Shown here piece after piece: positions 21,301-49,062 of a stretch of DNA of 64,000 bases. The notes beneath the pieces were generated by a model. That model saw nothing but the letters and a program-made list of their open reading frames with translations, was not told where the DNA came from and did no database searches. Numbering within the stretch: the first letter of the stretch is position 1; each line of letters opens with the position of its first letter. A program made the position numbers and the translations under genes. This stretch comes from Ridgeia piscesae (Eukaryota > Annelida > Polychaeta > Sabellida > Siboglinidae): the NCBI GenBank assembly GCA_025642075.2, contig JAODUO010000122.1:89501-153500 (forward strand), in the 5' to 3' direction.

Positions 21301-22040
21301 CGTTAAAACTTTGTTTATATGTTATATTATATCATACGATACATTAAACATGCTAACATGTGAAACTATAATTATTTATGCAAGTTATGGATAGGTATGT
21401 TTTACACCAGGCGACGTGAAACCAAGATGGCGCACACATCGTCGCCATGTTGTCCTTCGTAAAATGTAACAAGGAATTACTTTAAAATGTTAATACCTAA
21501 TTCGTATAATTCCATATAACTCAAATTTGTAAACAAGAATACATAACATAAAATAATAAACATATAATTAACATATGTAAACTAAGACAACTTTAGTTAT
21601 TTTATTAAAGATATTATCGATACCAATCAGCATAGTTATCGTAATTTTGTTTTCCACATGCGTGTTGCTTAAACAGGCAAAAACATCGTTTATATGTTAT
21701 ATTATATCGTATGATACATTAAACATGTTAACATGTGAATCTATAATTATTCATCCATGCAGATTTATGGATAGGAATGTTTTATAACAGGCGACCGTGG
21801 GCCCAATGTCCCACCTTTATAAAATGTAACAAGCAATTACTTTAAATGTTGATACATAATTCGCATAAATCCATATAACTCAAATTGGTAAACAAGAATA
21901 CATAACATAAAATAATAAACATATAACAGATGTAGACTAAGCCAATAATTTTTATTTATTTAAGATATTATCAACACCGATCAACATAGAGATCATAATT
22001 TTGTTTTCCACATACGTGTTAGCTTAAACAGGCAAAAGCA
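21300..22040. repeat. Tandem duplication, ~375-bp period
   Basis: Two adjacent diverged copies. tttatatgttatattatat recurs at 21314 and 21689, and gcttaaacaggcaaaa near 21668 and 22022. Copies differ by scattered substitutions and short indels, so the event is not recent. No coding content. Confidence 0.85.
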
Positions 22041-22329
22041 CTTGTCCCAACAATGGTATTGACTTTAGGGACAAAAACTAGAAATGATCGAAGCTAGGCA
22101 ACCTTTCTCATCGGAGTAAGCAATGAATTTAAAGATCTTAAAGATAATACGATATGGGACAGGAATACAATGCAATGACTTTAGAAGCCGCATATAACGA
22201 ATAAAACATGGAGACCTAGTCTCAATCCCTTTCTAAAATTCTGAACACATTGTAATTTTGTGATGCTGTTAAAGGTAAAATTATGGTAGAGGGGATTACA
22301 ACAGAAACATGCATTGAATCACGAATATG

Positions 22330-22800
22330 GTTATATAACAATAATGGAACGTACGAGCATTAGTTGTCTTTCCACCACAAACCATATACATTCATACCTT
22401 CGAGTAATTGCATCGTCCAATCTGTGCCCGTCCTCGTTGTGTTTCGGCATCTGTTGATATCCTAGTGTCTGCTGACATCTTAAACTGCACCTTGTGTGCA
22501 GCTTAGTTGAGACCAACAGTCACACTACATTGAGCGTCAAACGTGCCTCGTCTGCTGCACTCGACTCCAATCGAACAAACCAAGAAACATATGAAGTTGG
22601 CCTTGCACTGTTAACGGGGAGAACTACATTTTGACCCCACCGATTCCATGCTATTGGTCGTTGCACCCTTCAGTCATTTGTTAATAGAAATAACAGTCAC
22701 GTGCAAGTCACCGATATGGCGAAGTTACATGTTGTCAACCCCTGCGTTCTGGTGTAGCAGCAAAACCATTACGAGGCCGCAAGCTATGCCAACACCAATT
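22330..22800. promoter_or_regulatory. CpG-enriched segment, possible RTCB promoter/5' UTR
   Basis: Locally raised CpG, with an inverted CCAAT box (ctattggtcg near 22652) and an E-box tcacgtgc near 22696. RTCB exon 1 has a splice acceptor just before its ATG, so a non-coding first exon must lie upstream, and this region or 23940-24090 are the candidates. I cannot choose between them. Confidence 0.25.
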
Positions 22801-23029
22801 GACGGATTGCATTGTCTGTGTTAAACTGTGATAATGTCAATGAAGCATGGCAGGTTTAACAATTGCTTTGTTGAAAAAATAGCTTCGACGTTCGGAATAT
22901 GGCTCTTAAGAAATGGGAGAATGGGTACAAAAAAAAGAGTGGCGGGCGAAAAAGTGGAGGAAAGGGGTGTAGACGAGCAGAGAAGAGTGGGAAAGAATAA
23001 GGAAAACGGGAAAGATATAGTGTGACGCA

Positions 23030-23100
23030 GAGACAGAGGAGGGAGGATCGGAGGAACAGGGAGGGAAGGAGGGAGGGAGGGGGGGAGAGAGGGAGGGTGT
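23030..23100 (+). other. G-rich tract with quadruplex potential
   Basis: Successive GGG runs (gggagggaaggagggaggga and onwards) on the plus strand meet the usual four-run pattern for G-quadruplex formation. Confidence 0.6.
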
Positions 23101-23348
23101 AATAATTTAATGTTCAAGTTTTATTTAGTTTATATCTTAATGGATGTAGCATTATTGGAAAAGTAAACTATATTTTGTCCCGTTACATTCAGCACTGACA
23201 TAATTGTTTTGGCGTATCATGTTTATTGAAATATTACAGATATTGATAGTTGGTCGGGATTTTATCGAATCACAAATTTGGAATAACCCGAATACAACTG
23301 AGTCTTTGGGCAATTTTAAGTAAACCGGTATACTTAAGTACTGCCGTT

Positions 23349-23467
23349 ACACACACGCACGCACGCACACCGCACGCACGCACACAGACACACACAAACA
23401 CACAGACACACACACACACACACACACGCACGCACGCACACCGCACGCACGCACACAGACACACACA

Positions 23468-23556
<89 letters not shown>
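23349..23556. repeat. (AC)n microsatellite with higher-order units
   Basis: Pure (AC)n occupies roughly the last 90 bp. The first part is two copies of a ~66-bp mixed block (acgcacgcacaccgcacgca, then acacagacacacac). Confidence 0.97.
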
Positions 23557-23558
<2 letters not shown>

Positions 23559-24965
23559 TGATATAGGCATTATATAGAAATCTTACTATTATTATACAAC
23601 CATTTTCTTTTACTTTCTAGCATAAGCTTGGTTAACAAATGCCATAACATTGCTTATTGTGTATATGTGTGTCTTTAAAACTTTTTCACACCCACGTTTT
23701 CATTGCTATAGTAAAACAGGGAAGACATGGATTGTTGCCTACTATATAGCCTTGCAGCCATGTCTGTTTTTGTCGCCATCCCTCACACGTTGAAAAGTGT
23801 ATCCCTTGATCGACGCCCAGGCCATGGCCGTACCAATAGATGGCAGCCAGTGGTAAACGGTATTCGGTGCAACGAACCAGCTTATCAATGCATAGGGGAA
23901 TGATTATTAATCAGTGTTATTATTCCATCTGCATAAATTGGCCCCTCGGTAAGCAGTGCTATTCGCATGCCATCTGTCGGACAGTCTGAATAAAACATAG
24001 ATCGTTTAAACGTATCCGACAGAGGGCACCGTCGTTGACTTTCCACCGGAAACACAGGGTTTTCCAATACTCAAGCGTGTCGGCGAAGCAAAAGTATATA
24101 TTTTTGATTACGTGTATATACATAATCACATTTAGGTTTAATATTATGCTTAGACGGAGGAACATATTTTGTGTGTTTAAGTCGTTATAACTGCGGGTCA
24201 TAAATAGAAAAATACCAATGTAAAATACAAAAATATCTTATTATTTCCTTGGTTGGAACGTGGGGAGTATTTGACTATATTATAAGTTCTAGTTCTGACT
24301 ATTCATTTCGTTTGAGTGATTCGAGCCTTGTTTGACAACAGCTGCGTTTGTTTGTCATGGCGTATGTGTTGAAAAAATCATGAAAAACAGCCACTTACCG
24401 GTACACCTACTTAATTGATGATCATCGTCATCATGGGCATGGCATCTAGTCTACTACACGCAATTTCATTCTTTCTGTGACTTGTGCATGCTGATGTATA
24501 ATTGTAAATATAGGTCAACTGATGGTTTTTATATTATAACCCCACATCATATTTTACAGTAATGGTGTTGTTGTATTTGTAGGCAAACAAATGTGTAAAA
24601 CTGTTGTGTTGCAGTGAGTCGGTGAGTGAGAGAATCACTGACAGTTAACTCATGTACTATATGTTGTTCTGTGGACTCCCAGGCATCATCTGCGTGTCCG
24701 ATACAACCAGTATAATGGTAGCCCATGTGGCATCACACATCACTTTTCTAATTGTCCAAATGATCCATCCATGTATATGGACAAAAGAGATGGATAATAA
24801 AATAATTAAATAGATGCAATAAATTTGGATGACCTACTCAAGCCCCATCTTACTTGAAGTTTTATGGAGTTATTCTGTTTTATTTACATGGTATGTGAAA
24901 TATGTATTTGGCAACATTCACACCTGCTCTGAAATGTAGCAACACTACATTTGATTGTGTTGCAG
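23557..24965. other. Region upstream of RTCB exon 1
   Basis: Unique sequence. CpG is mildly raised at 23930-24090. A splice acceptor gattgtgttgcag ends at 24965, directly before the RTCB start exon, so part of this interval is a 5' UTR intron. Confidence 0.5.
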
Positions 24966-25001
24966 ATTTCTACGTCTGATGAGAGCAGTACCAAAGTAAA
25001 C

Positions 25002-40809
<15,808 letters not shown>

Positions 40810-43213
40810 ACTGGTGGGCCATGCAGTTGTCAAGAACTGACATCAGTGTGTCTACTTATAAAACCATTAGTCACAGGTGATCTCGGATACTGAAATGGAA
40901 ACTTGATGACAGTGGATTCCATGAACACTAAACATTGATAGACTTATCAGTGATCGAGTAGTTGAGACTCATGTCTCAGTCCAAGTGCTGACATCTGCTG
41001 GTGGGAGTATGGAACATAGTTCATTGTGTTGTCGCTTTCAGTGACATGCCTTAGTGGTTAAAACTTCATTGAAAGTTGGTATCGCACAATTGATTACTTT
41101 GATAAAACGAGTGAGTATTGAAAGTACAAGGCATGTCATGACTTGAAATCATCACGAATATAGCAGAAGGGGCACACGATGATGTACAGAACACCCTATT
41201 ATGGTCATGTCAAGGAAAGTGGAATACTCCAAGAACGTATGAATAACTGCAGATTGTTTTGGTGTAGAAGAAGTGTTGTTTCTAGAAAACAGAAGAGTAA
41301 ATAGATACTTGTTGATGATTTTGTTCGTTTGATGAATATACTTAATAAATCTGGGTTCCAGTACACAAAACACACAAACAAATAATGAATTATTTTGTTA
41401 GTTTTACTTGGAATATCACAAGTATGTTAACAGTTAACATCAATTCTAGAAGAAACAAAAGAATAACAGTTGTGTCTCTATATACAGTATAGTATAAAAT
41501 GACACAGAAAGTACAAATAACAACTTTTAAATGCAATAGCAATAAAGCATACAATTCATACTGAACAAACTATCATTAACTAATAAATAACAACATAAAT
41601 TTGTTAAAATCAGTAATTATATAAAATACAATTAATGTGTTGACCTCAATGTAAACAACTACATGCTAACGCTGAAAGACGTAATTTTATATAATCATGT
41701 ATTTCGCTTGTTGGACATAAAAATGAAATTTGGTTCTTATGGAGAACTTTTCCACTAGTCAATCAACCAACAATCGGTGTGTGTATTCAAACATGTTATC
41801 TGTAAAACAAGATGTACCAATTCATATTAGTGAATAGTTTGAAGGGAGAAACATTCAATTATGAATAATTATAAGCCAGCCACAAAATATGTGTGTGTAT
41901 TGGTGATGGTTTGATTGTGTCTTCATCGGGGAAATAAATAAGTCGCCATGTCATGTCATCATGTAAAAAAAATCGATGCAGGTGACACTATTGTGGATAT
42001 CACAACTGAAGAGACATCTTGACAACCATGTGATGTCAGTCAGTAGTTTGGAATTGCTCATCAAACAATCATAAGTCCTACACCACATGCCCCCTTGGGT
42101 ATACTAGAAGTAGTGATATGGTTTCAACCAGTACAAAATACAACAAGTTTATTGGGACTGCAGACTTACAAGACTGCATCTTAGACAACTAAAGATCATG
42201 TAATGTAAAAGTGTAACACCAATGTTGCAGCTAAGTCACTGGGGGTACAGTGGACTGTCATAGTACAAATTCAGAAACATGCTAGAACTTGGTCAAACTT
42301 CCAATGTTCCTTCAATCTGTGGATACATCATTCGATGCAGGCCCGAATAGGGATTTCAATGTAGTTTTAAATAGTGAATGTTCCATCTAAGTGTGGCTAA
42401 GATGCCACTTTATGTTAAGTGTTTGTGGTTATAAAACACATTAAACCCTTTAGACTTCCAAATGGCCAATCCATTGTGGTTCCCAGCCATCTGTAACCAC
42501 CCATAAGCTGGATTAATAACTAATATATATAGATACGATTCTATCTCGTGGATAATTAAAGCATGCTTTTTTTAATAAATAGTCTGCAATACACTACTAG
42601 AAGTATTTATTGGTATGGTTTTCTACTATGGCATCATAGTATGTAAAAAAAGTTAATTAAATGATGGAGTAAAATATCCATTGAGAATACAGGAAATATT
42701 TGTCTAAGGCACTCTGACAACTCGTAACTTGCACTTGCAGTGTTTTCAAAACTCCTCTCTTCTTCCTCGTTACAACATGAAAATTCCAGCAGTTTTAAGC
42801 TTTTCCAACACAGAACTGGATTAACAGAAAGGCACGGGCAAAGTCAGCAATGATAGTTCATAACTTGGCAGCCAAGACCACCTTCACAAGCTAGAAGTGG
42901 TGGTTGACCAAACTGCCCCTGACATTTCTACTTTGACCTACTTGTTGCAGAAACCATTACGAAGTATGTGATTCTAGGAAAGGGCACAACACATATATGA
43001 GCATATACCCATCTGACCATTTGCAAGATAAAAAGTCGACAATTAAGTAAAAAAACATAGATTTAAAGGGTCTGATATGATTGGCTAACACTGTTGGTGA
43101 TAAATCAAAATTTAAACAAGTCTGTACACGGCAGTGAATTTGGACACTGATACCGTAAGCAGCGTCCACTAGTGGCTTGTGAGGATGATCGAAACAAACA
43201 TTAACGGACCTGG
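40810..43213. other. RTCB and GLYCTK convergent 3' regions
   Basis: Tail-to-tail interval. Plus-strand polyadenylation candidates are aataaa at 41344 and 41541. A minus-strand candidate (tttatt on the plus strand) is at 42606. No additional gene was recognised. Confidence 0.55.
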
Positions 43214-46200
43214 TCACTTTTTGTGAATGAGCAGTACTTGGACGTCCATCACGTTGGTGCCAGTGAAGCCTGTCTTCACCAAACTCTTTCCATCCCTCAC
43301 CTCGCTGAAGAACGTGTACGAGTCATTGTTTGCAAGGTAATCCTCTGGTTTGATGCCACTGTTACAAGCGGTACAGATGTCACCTACGTCGGCATACGCA
43401 CCGGCGGCATCTGTCGGCCCGTCCTGGCCATCGGTACCAGCACTGAGAAATTCAACACCAAACTTCTCTAAGATACCACCAGGCTCATCAATGCTCTGTC
43501 GATACAGTTGCATTGCAACGAGCAGCGCCATCTCCTGATTCCGCCCACCACGTCCCGAACCTACCACAGTCACTGTTGACTCTCCGCCTCCCAGAATGCA
43601 CAGGGGCTTCTGTATATTGTTGGCAAATTCGATAGTGGTAGACAGCTTGTTGAGGGTGTCCTTATGAATCCCGCAATCCAAAAGTTCCAACTCGCAACGA
43701 GGCAAAACATTCGGTTGCTGAAGGGTTTTCACCAACGAGAGTATGATGTAGTTCACCAGCTTGTGGTACATCCGTGCCATCTGGCGGACATCGCCTGCTA
43801 ACTCACATGATACCACAAACGGGACGTAGCCAAGCCGTTTTGCTTTCTTGTACGCCCCATCTAGCGCAATCCTGTTGCTGCCAATAAGCACGTTGTTAAC
43901 GTTGGTGAAGACATTTGGCGGTGGTTGCTCAACGGGTGACGTGGTGGTTGCAGACAGCATTGACATGATAGACTGCGGTACTTGTGACACAAGCTTCATT
44001 TTTTCAAATAGTGCAAGGCACATGTCTGGTGTTGAACATTCCGGCACCGTCGGACCACTGGCTATAATGTCGAGAGAATCACCAATAACATCAGACAGGA
44101 TCAGAGAGACCACCTGTAGACAACAGGAAGAAGTACTTCACACACTGTATTTGGTTTAAAATATTGACAGATTTATACATTGAACAATTTACTACACGTT
44201 CTATCATGAATTTAACATATTAACAAAGTTCTATTTAATACATGGTTTGGTGGTATAATAGAATGCTAAACAATGTAGTTCTGTGATACATACCAAGACT
44301 AAAAAATACACCATTATATGTCCATCACATAAAAAAAATGTACTACAGCACTAAAGTTTAAAATAGCATTATAACGTATTTATATCATTTAAAATTGTGT
44401 TTTACTTTAAGACTGAAACATTTTAAACCCTACATTCTTGTTTACAATTGCAGTTTCTGACCATGTTCTTGTGATTATCCTGTCACTGCAGCAGTTTCAA
44501 CACAGGTATATTAGTCTAATACATTATGTCCTGTCACGCTATTTTTCATCGGAAATTTTAACTCAAGTCACAACTATGATGCTATCTATTAAGACAATAT
44601 TTTTTACTTGAATTTTTTTATAAATCCATATTACGTTTCTAATTGGCTACAATATTCTTAATCGAATTGCCAGTTACCATCTTTCAAGAATCGCTAGGTT
44701 AGCACCCGAAGGGGCTGTTTGGAGCAAATCAACTCAGAACTATGAAATATACTTACACATCATGGCTACATGTGGCATACAAGAAAAACACTACTTACAT
44801 CATTATTTCTATATTTGAAGTATATAAATATTGAAATTGGATACAGCCTTGTATATGTGTAGATTGTATAAATAAATCTGCATGATGTGGCGATTGGCAA
44901 GCCTGGTAATAACTGATAAAAAGACGAAGTCGTACCTTGGCGGGATAAGCCAATTGTGCGAGGCCGCCGCCTTTCAGCTGCTCTAGATTTTTGCGCACAA
45001 TGTTGAGCTCTTGAATGGTGGCGCCATTCTTTGACAGCACCTTGGTCACCTGAGCAATGTCTTCCAGTGTGACGGGCGGTATGGGGGAAGGCAGGAGAGC
45101 TGAGCCACCACCTGCAACAATTGTATTCTATTAGAATGTGTATACAATCTATACATTAAATGCTAAGTTAACGCCATCACATTTTGAGATTCAACAATCC
45201 TTTAGTGTTGACGCGCGTCTGAGAGTTTTAGAAGTCCTGTTATTAACAATAAGGTGGCTTGTAAATCTCTGTCATGTCAACGCAAAATGGTTGGTCAATT
45301 GCAAAATCTATGATAGCGTTAACTAAAATTTATTATAATTGGCATTTTTCCTACCTGAAGCAATCCAGTGGTAATCAATTCACAATGTGGTGCCATTAAA
45401 AATGATTCAGTTAGTACATTGTAATAGAATTCATTTGAACACAGATTCCATTATGCAATAAAACAGGACATACTTTCCAATGGTCATTACATACATGTAC
45501 TATTTTTATTTAATTTGTTTAATTAAATACATTGATTCATATACATATTGGTAGTTTTTTTCACCTTTGTGTTGAACAGGAGAAATTACTATGATCTGTG
45601 ATGGGATTATCCAGATGGGTGGAAATTGAGAATTACAGAGACAGATGTAACAAGGAAAGGAGAGATGTTACAATCTACAGAGGTGGGTCACTGGGGTCTA
45701 ATGTATCATTAAACAGAACCCAGTTTTCTTATTTAAGGAGCTCATTCAAATTACAACAGCCCACAATGGACATTATTTCCATGACACACACTGTCAGTGT
45801 TCAGCAGAGATTAACACTGTTAAGGGGTGAAATTGTTTTATAAGCAATTGCGAATGTTACTGCAACAGTCCCTTGGTTAGTGATGTAAATTTCAAGATTA
45901 ACCACACATGTAGTTATTGCTATTCCCATGGCATATATTCTGCAATTACCTGATATGAGAATAATAAGAATATCATCTCTGGTGAGTGCGGTCGCGAAGT
46001 CAGCAATTAGTGACGCGGTCCGATGTGCCGCCTCGTCTGGCAAGTTGTTGGTGGCTCCCTCTAGCAGCTTCGTCTTGCTTGTCTCACTTGGTAACAAGTC
46101 ACTGCATGTGGTGATGCAATTGTATAATTACACATTCACTCTCTAGTCAAAAACTATGTAGTTCAGCCACAATGATAATGTTATTATTCTGTTCTAACGG

Positions 46201-47956
46201 GTACCTAAAATGTACGCTGTATTGGAAAACAAATATGTAAAGATATGTATTTCATACTTTTCAAAACATAACTATATTTAGGTAGAAGTATAGTAATTAA
46301 ATGTTAATATCAAAAATTCAGAATGGGCTCCAGTGTACCTGTATAACTTGTAACTTATTTTTACAACATCATAATTAAGTTATATTAGTATTTAGGCCTC
46401 CGTAATAATTAATTAACTGTCCATTTCATCAAACCCAGTATTTGATAAACAAATCTTGCCTAAATTGGATAGTAATGTACATAATCTTCAGATATAAAAT
46501 ACAATATTTTTTAAACTCGGCCATTAACTTTTTTAAGCAATGTGCGTCTTATGTGATGTAATTTAATTTCTCCAATACTGCCTAAATTAAAAACTGCAAT
46601 TGGACCCGGGTTGGGTCAAAATACACATTTTGGGATCAAATACAAGTCAGCCAAATCAAATTCAAATACATTGCTTTTCCAGATTTCAATTCAAATAAAA
46701 ATTCTCAATACACACTGCAATTTTTGATTGAATGTACATTGCGATTCTTGAAATTTTAATCAAATATGATCCGTGTTTCCATTATAGTTCAAGTGTATCA
46801 TAGTGGGTGGAATTTTGTCTTTGGCTTGATTGACTGCTGTAGACTAATTGGCAGGCAGGTTTACTAGACTGTCCTAGAGCTCTCCCCTTGCACTGGAGGA
46901 AACCTAGGTTCCTTTGTTTTAGCCCAGAATGTTTACAAATCAAATACAGACCAAATATTAAATTTATACAAATCCATGCCATTTTGTATTCAAATACAAA
47001 TACACCAAATTTCTGTATTCAAATACAAATATGTATTTGAACCCAACCCTGATTGGACCTAACTAGAATAAGGCCATAAACACCAAACTTGGTCACAATG
47101 TTGTAATGTCAGCTAAGACTAAAGTAAGACTGTAAGAGCAATAATTTATAAAGCAATTTAGCATATTTTCTTGGTTACCACACGTTCCATCTATCTCCAT
47201 AGCATATCTAACCAATCTAGAATATCATCTCAGCTTCTCTAATTACTAGTGTATGTTCAAACTATTCACATGCAAAAAAGTCTCACCACTGTCTACAGTC
47301 AGGTATTCATTCACACAAACTCATCCAATGTTCACCACAGGATCCCTTGAATGCAAGTTCAATGTTATAACAGATACCCCACCATGTTCTACTATTCTGA
47401 AACCTACCAAATACCATGAGAACTACAACTGATCTCACTCATACCGATGAGTAAACTGGAGCAATGTGGGGTGAACAAACTTGCCATGGTTCAAAATAGC
47501 AACAAAAGGATTCAAACCATTATTTATTGTTTTGTGATTCTGGTACCGTGAAATCTATGTATGAAACCTGACTGCCAGTGAACATGAGGATATAACTGAC
47601 CTGCGGCCACTATCACGCAATGACTGAGCGACACCGATGGGCACACTTGCTATTCCATCCACCACGTGGTCTCCAAGGACATCCTCCGTCGCCCTAACCA
47701 TTCCTGCCACAGCTTTCCCGAACGCAACTATATGAACGTTGTGATCGAGCTGGTATGTAGTGCCATTCACGAGTAAACTATTCCCATTGCACTTGAGAGC
47801 TTGGGTGACCATTGTCCGGGGTATAACGGAGTCAACTGCGGACTGGAAAATACCCAGGGCGTGTGATCGTGCATCTGACATTGTTGACCGTTTTGTAAGT
47901 AGCAAAGACAGGGTGTTGTATAGCTTCAGATGTCTGCATCGAATAGTCCTGATCAT
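43214..47956 (-). CDS. GLYCTK: Glycerate kinase (complete, 4 exons)
   Basis: Phosphorylates D-glycerate, in serine and fructose catabolism (GLYCTK-type, glycerate kinase and MOFRL domains). Exons: 47956-47601, 46101-45950, 45111-44936, 44113-43214. They total 1584 nt, giving 527 aa; human GLYCTK is about 523. Phases agree at all junctions and introns are GT-AG. Visible family landmarks are FGKAVAGM, DNLPDEA-like NNLPDEA, ISGGGSALLPSP (G170-G172), GATIQELN, LKGGGLAQLAYPA, DVIGDSLDIIASGPT, LGGGEST (403-408), GRGGRNQE, AGTDGQDGPTDAAGA and the C-terminal TGFTGTNVMDVQV. The N-terminus is Arg/Lys/Leu/Ser-rich with no acids in the first ~25 residues, like a mitochondrial presequence. An internal Met at about residue 26 could give a cytosolic form. 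Most of the protein is in the single 900-nt last exon. Confidence 0.97.
46607..47051. mobile_element. hAT-type MITE with 8-bp TSD in GLYCTK intron 1
   Basis: 445 bp bounded by inverted ends, cgggttgggtcaaaata on the left and cagggttgggttcaaata read from the right. The perfect 8-bp duplication attggacc flanks it (46599-46606 and 47052-47059). Inside, both arms repeat tcaaatacaaat-type motifs in inverted orientation. No coding capacity. The 8-bp duplication and cagggttggg end are typical of hAT elements. Confidence 0.88.
47240..47490. repeat. SINE-related dispersed fragment, copy 1
   Basis: Shares ccactgtctacagtcaggta, cattca and ctggagcaatgtggggtgaa with 55080-55250 and 61060-61215. The inverse of its end (cattgctccagttcact) occurs in the SINE at 58520-58545. 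Confidence 0.6.
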
Positions 47957-48927
47957 GGTAGCTGGGGGTCAACCATTGACGTTAGTCATGATGTATCTTG
48001 TCAAGATGCGGGTGCCAATCAGTATTGAAAACTAGAAAACAGACAAATAAATGTTGTGTGAAGACAGATATAATGGAATGGATGCATGGCATGCACACTT
48101 ATTAATTGATTTTTAGCTTATAAGATGCTATAGGCTTTGAATCGTCCCGTTCGAGTCAACTTGTCCATACCATGTGCCCAGCTATAGGATAAAGCCACCT
48201 TAATTAATTATCTGGAACATGCTACTAAAGACAAAATTGTGACAAGGATCCGTGTTGCGCTTAGTTATATTTATATAAGACGTATTGCCACTCCGAATTT
48301 TGATTTCCTCCAAACAGGCCAATGGCAATCCAATTTTCCTTTCCCAATTAACGTCTAAACGCCTGTATCCAAAAAATTCCAGGTAGGTGCATTTCTGGAA
48401 TAAGAAAAAATCAGTTTGCTTCCAACAGCTAAACGAGCTCTACACGTTTTCTTCCCGGAAATTAACCTCCATCCAGGACAGACGCTGGGCGATATTATAG
48501 TAATTCAAGACAAAGTACGTATTTTAAAGCATAGCATGTTACATCAACTGTCAACAAAATATCATATATGCCGTGTATCAGAGCGCACCTCTGTAGCTAA
48601 ATATGTTCCAATTTTGTGGCATAAATGTTTCCTATGTCAGTTTTGTTATAGTTTCGAAGTACTACTGCGTCCAGCGCTTCCCTGGGAATGGTCAAGCCTC
48701 AAGGGCAAGGCCACTCAGCGCATTTATGGCAGGCCGATAGGGACGGGACATAAATAGTGCACGTTACATATCTATCACTAGCAGCTAAATGAAAATGTGC
48801 ACTGTTAGTCTTATTTGGTATATTAAATACTAGTTTGGTCGTTATGCTTCAAAACTTCAAATGCTACATAAAAAAATACATTGCCAATCTTTTGGAAGAG
48901 CAGACGTAAGCCGTTGCCACATATGAC

Positions 48928-48963
<36 letters not shown>

Positions 48964-49023
48964 CATGCATATAGGCTATTCAACCGGGGCATAGGTCATT
49001 TCTAGTAGGTGTATATGTATATG

Positions 49024-49062
<39 letters not shown>

